Assembly: GCF_900753045.1 (NCBI RefSeq)
Contig: NZ_CAADXO010000019.1
Span: 16,926-80,925, forward strand
From: an uncultured Phascolarctobacterium sp.
GTDB taxonomy: Bacteria > Bacillota > Negativicutes > Acidaminococcales > Acidaminococcaceae
DNA length: 64,000 nucleotides
Reading direction: 5' to 3'
The notes below the pieces were generated by a model. That model worked only from the letters and a program-made list of their open reading frames with translations, had not been told where the DNA came from and searched no databases. This document shows positions 16,959-26,100 of the stretch, piece after piece. Positions within the stretch are counted from its first letter, which is position 1; each line of letters opens with the position of its first letter. Position numbers and translations under genes: made by a program.

Positions 16959-17765
16959 ATGAAAAAAATTGCGATTTATGGTAAGGGCGGTATCGGCAAA
17001 TCCACAACAACATCAAATCTGTCGGCTGCATTCAGCGAGGAAGGTCTTAAGGTTTGCCAGATCGGCTGCGATCCGAAAAATGATTCCACCAGACTTTTGC
17101 TGGGACGCATCTGCAGTCAGACTGTGCTGGATATGGTGCGCGATAATGATGAGGTTGCGGCAGAGGATATTGTCCATACAGGCTATAACGGCATCAAATG
17201 CGTAGAGGCCGGCGGTCCTGAGCCGGGCGTAGGCTGTGCTGGCCGCGGCATCATCGTAGCGCTGGAAAAGCTGCGTTCGCTGGAGGTGCTGACGGACGAG
17301 GACCTTATTATGTACGACGTTTTAGGTGACGTAGTTTGCGGCGGTTTTGCCGTGCCAATTCGCGAGGGCTATGCAACCGATATATATATTGTTTCTTCCG
17401 GCGAGCTGATGAGCCTTTATGCTGCCAACAACATCGCTAAGGGTGTTAAGCGTTTTGCTATGCGCGGCGGCGTGCGTCTTGGCGGCATCATCGGCAATGG
17501 CCGTAATACGCCGAACGAGCAGCAGCTGCTGCAGGAGTTCGCCAAACGCCTGCACACCCAGCTGATTGCTTTTATCCCGCGTGACGTTATCGTCAACAAG
17601 GCGGAAAACCATCGCCAGACTGTGCTGCAATATGCACCGGAAAGTGCGCAGGCCGGTGTTTACCGCCAGCTGGCGCACGATATCTGGCATAATGAGAATA
17701 TGGCTATTCCTACGCCGATGAGCTTTGAGGAGCTTGAAAAGCTGGTGGCCGAATATGGCAATTAA
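16959..17765 (+). CDS. NifH/BchL-like iron-sulfur ATPase of an uncharacterised nitrogenase-like system
   Basis: A 268-residue homologue of nitrogenase Fe protein and of the L subunit of protochlorophyllide reductase. It has the P-loop GKGGIGKS at residues 8-15, the switch DPKNDSTR, and both 4Fe-4S ligands: Cys93 in GVGCAGRG and Cys127 in DVVCGGF. It should deliver electrons, with ATP hydrolysis, to the NifD/NifK-like proteins encoded next. It is first in an operon with those partners, a binding protein, a permease and a CobN-like chelatase, and no nifB, nifE or nifN is present. Tetrapyrrole reduction (as in Bch, Chl and Cfb systems) is more likely than nitrogen fixation. The exact subgroup cannot be named from the sequence alone. 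Confidence 0.9.
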   Translation: MKKIAIYGKGGIGKSTTTSNLSAAFSEEGLKVCQIGCDPKNDSTRLLLGRICSQTVLDMVRDNDEVAAEDIVHTGYNGIKCVEAGGPEPGVGCAGRGIIVALEKLRSLEVLTDEDLIMYDVLGDVVCGGFAVPIREGYATDIYIVSSGELMSLYAANNIAKGVKRFAMRGGVRLGGIIGNGRNTPNEQQLLQEFAKRLHTQLIAFIPRDVIVNKAENHRQTVLQYAPESAQAGVYRQLAHDIWHNENMAIPTPMSFEELEKLVAEYGN

Positions 17766-19044
17766 AACAAGACGCTTTTACAGTGCACGCAAAAGCTGCA
17801 GCTGCAGTATGCCGGGAGTGTGGCGCGCTGTTGCTTATATGGACGGCGCTGTAGTTGTATTTCACAGCCCGCGTGCCTGTGCTCATGTAGCACGCACGAT
17901 GGATATCAATGCCCAATACCGCACTCTTTCCGAGAATGAGCGCGAGCAATGGGGCTCCGTGCCGCTGCTCAGTAGCCAGATGCAGGAAAAGGATGCAATT
18001 TTCGGCGGAGTGGCGCGTTTGGAAAAATGCCTGCGCTTTGCTATTGAAACATATAAACCCAAATGCCTGATGATTGCCAATTCCTGCGTTGCCGGTGTTA
18101 TCGGTGACGATGTGGAATCCGTGGCACGCGAAGTGGAGGAGGAATATAATGTTCCTATTCTGACTGTGGAATGCTGTGGCTTCTTGGGTGCGGAATATTA
18201 TGATGGTTATTTTGAAGTTACCCAAAAGCTGTTGGAGCGCTTCGTCAAGCCTTGCGCCAGGCAAAAGGACAGCGTGCTGCTTTTAGGTGATAATGGTGGT
18301 CCTTGGGGCCATTATGCGAAAGAGGTTACTCGTATTCTGCAGGAGTTCGGCGTGAAGGTTATCGGTCAGTTCCCCGGCTATATGGCTATGGACGAGCTGG
18401 AAAAGGTGGCAGCTGCCGAATATGCTGTTGTGCTTGGCGGCCGTGGTCAGACGCATATCGGCTTGCGTAAGGTTGCAGAGCAGCTGCAGGAAAAATACGG
18501 TACACATTATCTGGCTGATATTTATCCTGTCGGCTGGCAGGAAACGCAGGACTGGATTATCAGTATCGGACGTATGCTGGGGCGCGAAGCGTTGGCACAG
18601 CAGGTGCTGAAGCTGGAGCAGCAACGCTTAGATGAGCAGCTGCAGCATTTTCTGCCGGTAACGGAAGGTAAGAAAACAGTGCTGTGCATCGGCCGTATTC
18701 TGAGATATTTTCATCCGGGCAATATCCTGCAGACCATCAGGCTTTTACGCTTGAATCTTACAGGCATTATCCTGCTGGATTCCTATGACGGTGATGAGCG
18801 TGAAGCGATGCTGAAGGTTGTGCAGGAAAACAGCGATGTGCCTGTTTATACTACGGCGGAGGGTGAAGAGCTGGTGGCGCAGGCAGATATTGTGCTGACA
18901 ACGCATGAGCTGCAGAACAAGGAAGCACGCCAGATTTTCCTGCCGATGCTGCCGCAGGTTGCTGTTGCCGGTGAGGTCAAGATGATGCAGGGAATTTATC
19001 AGAGCCTGTGCAGCAGGCTGAAGGGAGGCGTGCGCTATGTCTGA
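17755..19044 (+). CDS. NifD-like subunit of a nitrogenase-like reductase
   Basis: A 429-residue protein of the oxidoreductase/nitrogenase component 1 superfamily. Three cysteine positions that correspond to P-cluster-type ligands remain: Cys15/Cys17 near the N-terminus (SCSCSMPG), Cys42 (SPRACAH) and Cys111 in NSCVAGVIGDD, which matches the C-x-IGLIGDD site of NifD. I cannot identify FeMo-cofactor ligands. It is shorter than NifD (about 480-500) and closer to BchN/CfbD sizes. ATG 17755 overlaps the NifH-like gene by 11 bp; a start at 17725 would add ten residues without a Shine-Dalgarno. It probably pairs with the next gene to form a heterotetramer. Confidence 0.82.
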   Translation: MAIKTRRFYSARKSCSCSMPGVWRAVAYMDGAVVVFHSPRACAHVARTMDINAQYRTLSENEREQWGSVPLLSSQMQEKDAIFGGVARLEKCLRFAIETYKPKCLMIANSCVAGVIGDDVESVAREVEEEYNVPILTVECCGFLGAEYYDGYFEVTQKLLERFVKPCARQKDSVLLLGDNGGPWGHYAKEVTRILQEFGVKVIGQFPGYMAMDELEKVAAAEYAVVLGGRGQTHIGLRKVAEQLQEKYGTHYLADIYPVGWQETQDWIISIGRMLGREALAQQVLKLEQQRLDEQLQHFLPVTEGKKTVLCIGRILRYFHPGNILQTIRLLRLNLTGIILLDSYDGDEREAMLKVVQENSDVPVYTTAEGEELVAQADIVLTTHELQNKEARQIFLPMLPQVAVAGEVKMMQGIYQSLCSRLKGGVRYV

Positions 19045-20332
19045 AAAACAGGGCTGGGGCAATATCTGCGAGCGTGTGGATACCTGTGCGCTGACAGGTG
19101 CAGGTGCCTTTTTCGCTGCTATTGACAAGAGTGAGGTTTTGATTAACGGACCGTTGTGGTGTTATTTTTATGCTCTGAGGCATCTGGAGAAGGCGCGCCC
19201 CGATATGTATACGCGCTTTTACGGCTCACAGCCTGATAATAACGCTGTTATTTACGGTTCTGAGGAATATGTAACGCAGGAGCTGCAGCGCATGCTGGAG
19301 GATGGTCATAAGCCGTCGGTACTGCTTTTGGAAAGCAGCTGCTCGTTGAGCTTAATCGGTGATGACCTGGCAGGCATGGCGCGCAAGCTGCAGCTGCCGT
19401 TCCCCGTGGTTACACTGGATAGCGGCGGTATGGTCGGCGGCTTTGCCGAAGGCTACGCCAAGGCTGCCAAGAAGCTGTTTGCGCAGCTGTTGCCGCAGAC
19501 TGCGACAGCAAAGCCCTTGGCAGTAAATGTTTTGGGACAATCGGAATTTTATCTGCAGGGTGCTGCCGATACGCAGGAAATAAAAAGATTGCTGCAGCTG
19601 GCAGGCTATGAGGTGCTTTGCACTCCCGGCTGCGAATGCACGCTGGAGGAGCTGCAGCGCCTGCCGGAGGCTTCGCTGAACATTGTTACCAATGCGGAGC
19701 TGGGCTTGCCGCTGGCTGAATATCTGCAGAAGCAATACGGCACGCCGTATATTTTTGCCGGACTGCCCTACGGTGTGCAGGGTACGCTGCGTTGGCTGCA
19801 GCAGATTAATGAGCAGTTGCCTGCTCCTTCTATGGATAAGGTGAAGGCAGAAGCTCAGGCACAGGATAATTATCTGCTGAGCCGTAATAATGAAGCGATT
19901 GCGCTTTGGGGCAGCATGTGGTTTGACAATGTGCTCGTCAGTGCACCTGCTACACAGGCGCTGTGCCTCGCACAGACGCTGCGCACGGAATGGACTGACA
20001 TCGGCAGGCTGACGGTTATCTGCCAGCAGCCGCTTAAAGACGCGCCTGCCTGCGATACTGCAGAGGCAATTTACACTGTAGGCGTGGATGATGCGGCCAT
20101 CAGCGAATATTTTAAAAGCTGTGACAACGTATTGCTGCTGAGCAGCAGCAGCGAAAGCTCGGTCCTTTACCGCAGAGAGCAGTGCAGCTTTGATGCCTGC
20201 AATATCTGCTATCCTACGAATGATGAGGTGTTTATTACCAAACAGCCGATGGTAGGCCTGCGCGGCAGTGCCTACATGCTGGAGCGCCTGTGGAATTGCT
20301 TTATCCGCCGGCAAAAGCGCAAGATAGAGTAG
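19037..20332 (+). CDS. NifK-like subunit of a nitrogenase-like reductase
   Basis: A 431-residue second component-1-like subunit. Cysteines at 17 (DTCALTGA), 42 (GPLWCYFY) and 102 (ESSCSLSLIGDD) are placed as in P-cluster proteins; Cys11 is an extra. The C-terminal TKQPMVGLRGSAYMLERL resembles the NifK/BchB end. Its ATG lies behind GGGAGGC and overlaps the NifD-like gene by 8 bp. The pair of D-like and K-like subunits, both with cluster cysteines, points to a BchNB-type heteromer rather than the homomeric CfbD type. The substrate is unknown. Confidence 0.8.
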   Translation: MSEKQGWGNICERVDTCALTGAGAFFAAIDKSEVLINGPLWCYFYALRHLEKARPDMYTRFYGSQPDNNAVIYGSEEYVTQELQRMLEDGHKPSVLLLESSCSLSLIGDDLAGMARKLQLPFPVVTLDSGGMVGGFAEGYAKAAKKLFAQLLPQTATAKPLAVNVLGQSEFYLQGAADTQEIKRLLQLAGYEVLCTPGCECTLEELQRLPEASLNIVTNAELGLPLAEYLQKQYGTPYIFAGLPYGVQGTLRWLQQINEQLPAPSMDKVKAEAQAQDNYLLSRNNEAIALWGSMWFDNVLVSAPATQALCLAQTLRTEWTDIGRLTVICQQPLKDAPACDTAEAIYTVGVDDAAISEYFKSCDNVLLLSSSSESSVLYRREQCSFDACNICYPTNDEVFITKQPMVGLRGSAYMLERLWNCFIRRQKRKIE

Positions 20333-20339
20333 GTGGTCT

Positions 20340-21311
20340 ATGAAAAAGCTATTAATGATTATCAGTCTGCTGCTTTTGATTTTTACTGCCGGATGCAGTA
20401 AGCAGCAGGCTGCAGATGTTCATGCTCCGCCAGCGGCGGATGTGGCCTACAGCGTTACGGATGATGCCGGACGGACGCTGCATTTTGAGCATAAGCCACA
20501 GCGGATTGTTTCGCTTACCTATGGTACGGATGAAATTCTTACCGATTTGGTTGATATCAAACGCATTATGGCCTACAGCCGTTGGGCAGGCGACAGCGAA
20601 ATCAGCTTCATTACCAAGGAGCAGGCCTATACTGTGGGACGCAAGGTGCCGGAAAATACGGAAGCTGTTTACGCCCTGCAGCCTGACCTCGTTGTTGTTT
20701 CGACTGCTACCTCAAGTGATTTGGTGCGCAGTCTGGAGGGCTTGGGCGTGCCTGTATATATAGCGCGCAGTCCGCATAATTACAAGGAGATGTGCGCAAA
20801 AATCCGCGGCATAGCTGCAGCGGTGGGCGAAAAGCAGCAGGGGGAGCTGATGGTGCAGAAGATGGACACGCACCTGCAGCAGCTGCAAAAACGCTTGCGC
20901 CAGATTCCGTCAAGCGAAAGGCGCGTAGCGGTGGCCTTTAATTTTACCTCTGCCATGGGGCGGAAGGGTGATTTGCTCGACAGCATGCTGACGATGGCGC
21001 ATGTAATCAACGGTGCGGCCATTGTTGCTGATGAAAACAAGAGCGAGCATGGTATGCCTGCTATCAGCAAGGAACAGGTGGTGCGCATTAATCCGGATAT
21101 TTTTATGCTGCCTACCTGGAATTATAACAATAAACAGGATGTGCAGGGTTATGCTTATGCCGTAATGAATGACCCTGCTTATCGCAATGTCAAGGCTGTA
21201 CGCAACAAGCAGATTAAGTTTGTTTCGGACAAATACCGCTATGTTGCCAGCCAGCATATTGTCGATGCTATTGAAAACATTGCGCATGCTGTATATCCGG
21301 AAATTTTTTGA
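20340..21311 (+). CDS. Periplasmic substrate-binding lipoprotein (BtuF/FhuD type), SBP1
   Basis: A 323-residue lipoprotein with lipobox FTAGC (Cys19) and a TroA/FhuD-like binding fold: RIVSLTYGTDEILTDL near the start of the N-lobe and ASQHIVDAIENIAHAVYPEIF at the end. This fold binds cobalamin, haem or siderophores. It lies 7 bp after the NifK-like gene and 16 bp before the permease, so these two should work together. It belongs to the same subgroup (A) as the proteins at 35375 and 42326, recognised by the closing SQY/HIV...YPE-F segment. Confidence 0.87.
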   Translation: MKKLLMIISLLLLIFTAGCSKQQAADVHAPPAADVAYSVTDDAGRTLHFEHKPQRIVSLTYGTDEILTDLVDIKRIMAYSRWAGDSEISFITKEQAYTVGRKVPENTEAVYALQPDLVVVSTATSSDLVRSLEGLGVPVYIARSPHNYKEMCAKIRGIAAAVGEKQQGELMVQKMDTHLQQLQKRLRQIPSSERRVAVAFNFTSAMGRKGDLLDSMLTMAHVINGAAIVADENKSEHGMPAISKEQVVRINPDIFMLPTWNYNNKQDVQGYAYAVMNDPAYRNVKAVRNKQIKFVSDKYRYVASQHIVDAIENIAHAVYPEIF

Positions 21312-21327
21312 GGAAGTGTGTTTGTAG

Positions 21328-22365
21328 ATGATTATTAAACGTGAACGGAGTCCTTTGGCTATTATTCTTTTAGCAGTTCTCTTAGTTGCGATTGCCTGTG
21401 TATCTCTGACCTTCGGTCAGATAGATGTGCCTGTGGGCAAGGCGTTGGCGGTTATCGGCGCTCAGCTGAATCTGCCAGGCTTTACCGAGGCTGATTACAC
21501 AAGAGAGCAGTTTGCCGTTATCTGGTATATCCGTCTGCCGCGTATGCTTGTAGGTGTGCTTGTAGGTGCAGCGCTGGGTATTTCCGGCGCTGTAATGCAG
21601 GGCATCTTCAGCAACCCGTTGGCTGATCCCGGTCTTATCGGTATCTCCTCCGGTGCTGCTACCGGTGCCGTGCTCTCTATTGCTTTAGGTGCAGCCTCCG
21701 GCAGCATGTTTGCTATGCCGGCTTTCGCTTTTTGCGGAAGTATCTGTGCTGTGTGCCTGACAGTATTTTTGGCGATGCGCAACGGTAAAATACCTGTTAT
21801 GACATTGCTTTTGGCAGGCGTTGCCGTAGGTATGCTTTTGGGTGCCATTACTTCCGGCCTGCTCACCTTTATGAACGAGCAGAAGCTGCAGCAATATCTG
21901 TTCTGGATGGTCGGTGGTCTTGATTATCGTCGTTGGGAGCATGTATATCTGGCAGTGGGACCTGTACTGTGCGGCATTATTATTATGTGCCTGCTGGCAC
22001 GTCACCTGAACATTCTGGTGCTGGGCGAAACAGAAGCTAAAGCTGTTGGTATGCCTGTTACAGCTTTTCGTATGGGTTTGCTTTTCGTAGCAGCCATGAC
22101 TACTGCTACCTCCGTTTGCGTCAGCGGCAACATTGGCTTTGTCGGCCTTGTTATTCCGCATATGATGCGTATGCTTATCGGTCCTGACCATCGCGTGCTT
22201 TTGCCTGCCAGTGCACTTGGCGGCGCAGCCTTTTTGGTATTCTGCGATTCGCTGGGGCGTATTATTATGCCGCCGGCAGAGGTACGTGTAGGTATTATGA
22301 CAGCATTCTTAGGTACGCCGTACTTCCTGTATCTGCTACGCAGAATGCAAAAACAGTTCTTCTAA
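21328..22365 (+). CDS. FecCD/BtuC-type ABC transporter permease
   Basis: A 345-residue polytopic membrane protein of the iron-siderophore/cobalamin/haem importer family, with about ten membrane segments and the signatures RLPRMLVGVLVGAALGISGAVMQ, NPLADPGLIGISSGAA and NIGFVGLVIPHMMRMLIGPDHR. It would move a tetrapyrrole or chelate across the inner membrane with SBP1. No BtuD/FecE-type ATPase is encoded here or anywhere in the window, which is unusual; the ATPase must come from another locus. Confidence 0.93.
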   Translation: MIIKRERSPLAIILLAVLLVAIACVSLTFGQIDVPVGKALAVIGAQLNLPGFTEADYTREQFAVIWYIRLPRMLVGVLVGAALGISGAVMQGIFSNPLADPGLIGISSGAATGAVLSIALGAASGSMFAMPAFAFCGSICAVCLTVFLAMRNGKIPVMTLLLAGVAVGMLLGAITSGLLTFMNEQKLQQYLFWMVGGLDYRRWEHVYLAVGPVLCGIIIMCLLARHLNILVLGETEAKAVGMPVTAFRMGLLFVAAMTTATSVCVSGNIGFVGLVIPHMMRMLIGPDHRVLLPASALGGAAFLVFCDSLGRIIMPPAEVRVGIMTAFLGTPYFLYLLRRMQKQFF

Positions 22366-22380
22366 GAAGAGGTAGAAATT

Positions 22381-25300
22381 ATGAAGGTTATTTTCTTGAC
22401 GAATGTTATCCGCCGCATGGGTATGATGCAGCAGACTATGGAAAAGCTGCAGCAGGAGGGCAAGCTGGATAATGCCTGCGCCTGCCGTTGGATTACCGAT
22501 GCGACGGTTTGGGAGGATAAATGGCAGAAGGAGCTTGCCGGCTCCAAGCTGGTCATTATGAAATGGATGGGTACAGGCCTGGATACACCGTTTCTGCAGC
22601 GCTGCGTCAGCCTGCTGAAGCAGCTGCGCCTGCCCTTTTATATTGATGCTGCCGGCAGCAAGGAGGGCGAGCTGGCGCAGGGACTGACACCCGAGCAACT
22701 TGCTGTTATCAAAAAATATTGCATGTTCGGCGGTGAAATCAACTATAGCAATCTGTGGTTATATCTGCAGCAGCTGCTGCAGGGTGAAACAATTACAGTC
22801 GATGAGCCTAACCCTATTCACTGGTGCGGTATTTATCACCCGCGGGCGAAAAAGGTTTATACCGATTTGGCGGAATATCAGCGTGACTTCTGTGTCTGCG
22901 GCCGTCCGACAGCCGGTATTCTTTTTTACCGCGACGAATGGGTGTGGGGAGATTTAACCTACCAGACTGCGATGATAGAGGAGCTGGAAGCACAGGGCGT
23001 GAACGCTGTCTGCGTTTTCAGCAACGGTATGCCGCTTGAAGAAATGGGCATGCCCAGTCTGACGCAAGTTTTTAACAGCTTCTTCTGCACAGCGGACGGT
23101 GTGCCTGCAATCGATGTGCTGCTGAACGTGATGAAGTTTTCTATGACTACCGGCGGTTCGATAAACCTTGATTATCTGAAAAAGTTTAACGTACCTGTTT
23201 TAGCTGCCTATACGACGATTGCACCCTTTGAGGAATGGAAGAACAGCTTCGAAGGCATGAACGCGATGGAGGTTTCTATCAGCGTTTCCCTGCCGGAGTT
23301 TGATGGTATTATCCATGGTGTGCCTATAGCACATAAAAAAATTCTGGAAAACGGTGATGTGCGCTATCTGCCGAATGCGGAGCGTGTAAAGCGCATGGCT
23401 TCCAAGGCAAAGAAGTGGGCGATGCTGCGCCATAAGGCCAACAGTGAGAAGAAAATCGCAATTATTTTCCATAACTATCCGCCGCGTAATTCCAACATCG
23501 GCAGTGCCATAGGCTTAGATACAATCGAAAGCATCCGCCGTGTGCTGGCTGCTATGCGCGAGCGTGGCTATAAGGTTGATTGGATTCCGGAGGATACGAA
23601 GGAATTTATCAAGCTGCTGACTGCTAATGCTACCAATGACCGCAGCATGCTGACGGAAAAGCAGATTGATGCTGCCAACAAGCTGATGGGAGCGGAATAT
23701 AAAGAGTTCTTTGCGCTGATGGATAAAAAGGTGCAGGAGCAGCTGGTGAAGGATTGGGGCGAAGCGCCCGGTTCTGTTATGGAATATGACGGCGATATCC
23801 TGGTACCGGGAACGATGAATGGTAACGTTTTCGTAACGGTACAGCCGCCGCGTGGCTTTGGCGAGGACCCGGAAAAAATTTACCACGATCCTTACGTTGC
23901 ACCGACGCATCAATATCTGGCCTTCTACCGCTGGGTGCGCGATGTGTGGCAGGCAGACGCTGTTGCTCATATCGGCACGCATGGCAGTCTGGAGTGGCTG
24001 CCGGGCAAGAACGCCGGCCTGGACTGCAGCTGTTACCCGGATTTGTCACTGGGAGATTTGCCGAATATTTATCCCTATAACATTACCATTACGGGCGAGG
24101 GCATTCAGGCGAAGCGCCGCGGCGCTGCCTGCCTGATTGAGCATTTGCCGGCACCGCAGACGCAGGCCGGAGTGTATGACGAGCTGGAGGAGCTGGAAAA
24201 GCTCATGGACGAATACGTACACTTCAGCAGCACGCAACCTGATAATCTGCCGCGCTTGCAGGAGCTGGTTCTCGAAAAAGTTGCCGAGGCCAATCTGCAG
24301 GATGAGGTTGTGTATGATGAAGAGAAGCCCTTCGACGAATACGTGATGAATTTGCATAATTATATTACGGATTTGAAGAATATGGAGGTACACACAGGCC
24401 TGCATATTATGGGGCAGCCGCCGGAAGGACAGCAACTGGAGGATTATCTGTGGCTGCTGCTGCGTCTGGATAACGGCAACATTCCCAGCCTGACACAGGC
24501 CATTGCAGCGTTATATGGCTTTGATTATTATTATCTGCTGGAAAACAGCAGCCTGATATATGAACCGCTGAATATTACCTACGGTATGTTAATCGACCGC
24601 ATCGCTGACCAGTGTCGCGAGCTGATTCGCTGCCTGCAGCAGCGTGACTTTGTGAAGGAAGCTGTTGCCGACGCTTTGCAGCTGCCTTGGGTACAGCAGG
24701 CACCGGCGGAAAGCAGAGAAAAGCTGGAGCTGGTCTGCAACTATATTGTAGATACACTTTACCCCAATCTGCTTTTGACGAAGCAGGAGATTACCAATAT
24801 GCTGCGTGGCTTTGAGGGCGAATATATCGAGCCTGGCCCGAGCGGTGCACCCTCTAGCGGCGGTGCTGATTTGCTGCCGACAGGCCGCAACTTCTACGGC
24901 GTAGACCCGCGTTGTCTGCCGACACCGGCGGCTTGGGAGATTGGCCAAACGCTGGGCGACCAGGTTGTAGAACGCTTCATTGCGGAGGAAGGTCATTATC
25001 CGGAAAATATCGGTATGGTTTTCTGGTCCGGCGCGAATATGCGCAGCCACGGACAGTGCATTGCCGAGTTCCTCTATCTCATGGGCATTCGTCCCAAGTA
25101 CCAGAGCGGCAGCCTGCGTATCAACGGCTTGGAGGTTATCCCGCTAATGGAGCTCAAACGTCCGCGTATTGACGTTACGGCGCGTATAAGCGGCCTTTTC
25201 CGCGACACCATGCCTTCGGTAATGCAGGTGATGGATAAAGCGGTGCTGTTGGCAGCGGAGCAGGATGAGCCTGAGGATTTAAACTTTGTGCGTAAGCATA

Positions 25301-26100
25301 TTCAGGAGGACAGCAAGGAGCTGGAGCAGCAGGAGGGCATGGAGCACGCTGCTGCATGGCGTCAGGCAGCTTTTCGTGTCTTTGGCGATGCGCAGGGAAC
25401 CTATGGCGCAGGTGTTGCGGCGCTGCTGGAAAGCAAGAATTGGGAAACCATTGACGATATTGCCGATGTTTATGTACGTTGGGGCGGTCATGCCTACGGC
25501 GGCAAAACCAAAGGTAAATTCCTGCCGCAGCAGTTCCGCAAGCGTATGGGCAGTTTGGATATCACGATTAAAAACGAGGATAACCACGAAACCAATATGC
25601 TCAGCAGCGATGACTACAACGCCTACCATGGCGGCATGATTGCCGCAGTACGTTCGATTAAGGGCAGTGCGCCGCGTTCTTACTGCGGCGACAGTACCGA
25701 CAGGACGCGAGTAACGATGCACAGCGTGCAGGAGGAGGCTAAGCGCCTGTTCCGCAGTGAGGCCATCAATCCCAAGTTTATCAAGGGCATGATGCAGCAT
25801 GGTTACAAGGGCGCTGCCGATATGGCCAACATGATTGCGCACAGCTTCCAATGGGATGCGACGAGCGCTGTTATGGAGGACTGGATGTACGAAAAATATG
25901 CCGAGAAATATACCTTTGACCCGGTAGTACAGGAATGGCTGCGCGATGTTAATCCCTGGGCGCTGCAGCGCATGACGGAAATTCTGCTTGAAGCAGAGCA
26001 ACGCGGATTGTGGCAGGCTAAGCCGGAAACCAAGGATGAGCTGCAGAAGCTCTATCTGGATATGGAAGGTGAGCTGGAGGACAGAGCAGATGAGCATTAA
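22381..26100 (+). CDS. CobN/ChlH-family chelatase large subunit (copy 1)
   Basis: A 1239-residue protein of the CobN/BchH/ChlH family, the porphyrin-binding subunit of cobalt and magnesium chelatases; a Bacteroides relative (HmuS) is reported to remove iron from haem. The core motif HIGTHGSLEWLPGK (His530, His534) is followed by NIYPYNITITGEGIQAKRR. The next stretch reads LIEHLPAPQ, with His as in CobN, whereas copies 2 and 3 have SYL as in ChlH/BchH. The conserved C-terminal half contains GPSGAPSSGGADLLPTGRNF, PRIDVTARISGLFRD and YGAGVAALLESKNW. It sits in the nitrogenase-like operon, 15 bp after the permease. Whether it inserts or removes a metal, and which one, is unknown. Confidence 0.9.
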   Translation: MKVIFLTNVIRRMGMMQQTMEKLQQEGKLDNACACRWITDATVWEDKWQKELAGSKLVIMKWMGTGLDTPFLQRCVSLLKQLRLPFYIDAAGSKEGELAQGLTPEQLAVIKKYCMFGGEINYSNLWLYLQQLLQGETITVDEPNPIHWCGIYHPRAKKVYTDLAEYQRDFCVCGRPTAGILFYRDEWVWGDLTYQTAMIEELEAQGVNAVCVFSNGMPLEEMGMPSLTQVFNSFFCTADGVPAIDVLLNVMKFSMTTGGSINLDYLKKFNVPVLAAYTTIAPFEEWKNSFEGMNAMEVSISVSLPEFDGIIHGVPIAHKKILENGDVRYLPNAERVKRMASKAKKWAMLRHKANSEKKIAIIFHNYPPRNSNIGSAIGLDTIESIRRVLAAMRERGYKVDWIPEDTKEFIKLLTANATNDRSMLTEKQIDAANKLMGAEYKEFFALMDKKVQEQLVKDWGEAPGSVMEYDGDILVPGTMNGNVFVTVQPPRGFGEDPEKIYHDPYVAPTHQYLAFYRWVRDVWQADAVAHIGTHGSLEWLPGKNAGLDCSCYPDLSLGDLPNIYPYNITITGEGIQAKRRGAACLIEHLPAPQTQAGVYDELEELEKLMDEYVHFSSTQPDNLPRLQELVLEKVAEANLQDEVVYDEEKPFDEYVMNLHNYITDLKNMEVHTGLHIMGQPPEGQQLEDYLWLLLRLDNGNIPSLTQAIAALYGFDYYYLLENSSLIYEPLNITYGMLIDRIADQCRELIRCLQQRDFVKEAVADALQLPWVQQAPAESREKLELVCNYIVDTLYPNLLLTKQEITNMLRGFEGEYIEPGPSGAPSSGGADLLPTGRNFYGVDPRCLPTPAAWEIGQTLGDQVVERFIAEEGHYPENIGMVFWSGANMRSHGQCIAEFLYLMGIRPKYQSGSLRINGLEVIPLMELKRPRIDVTARISGLFRDTMPSVMQVMDKAVLLAAEQDEPEDLNFVRKHIQEDSKELEQQEGMEHAAAWRQAAFRVFGDAQGTYGAGVAALLESKNWETIDDIADVYVRWGGHAYGGKTKGKFLPQQFRKRMGSLDITIKNEDNHETNMLSSDDYNAYHGGMIAAVRSIKGSAPRSYCGDSTDRTRVTMHSVQEEAKRLFRSEAINPKFIKGMMQHGYKGAADMANMIAHSFQWDATSAVMEDWMYEKYAEKYTFDPVVQEWLRDVNPWALQRMTEILLEAEQRGLWQAKPETKDELQKLYLDMEGELEDRADEH

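Noticed and set aside
16959..20332. A true nitrogenase (nifHDK)
   Set aside because: No cofactor assembly genes, subunits shorter than NifD/NifK, no recognisable FeMo-cofactor ligands, and neighbours typical of tetrapyrrole handling.
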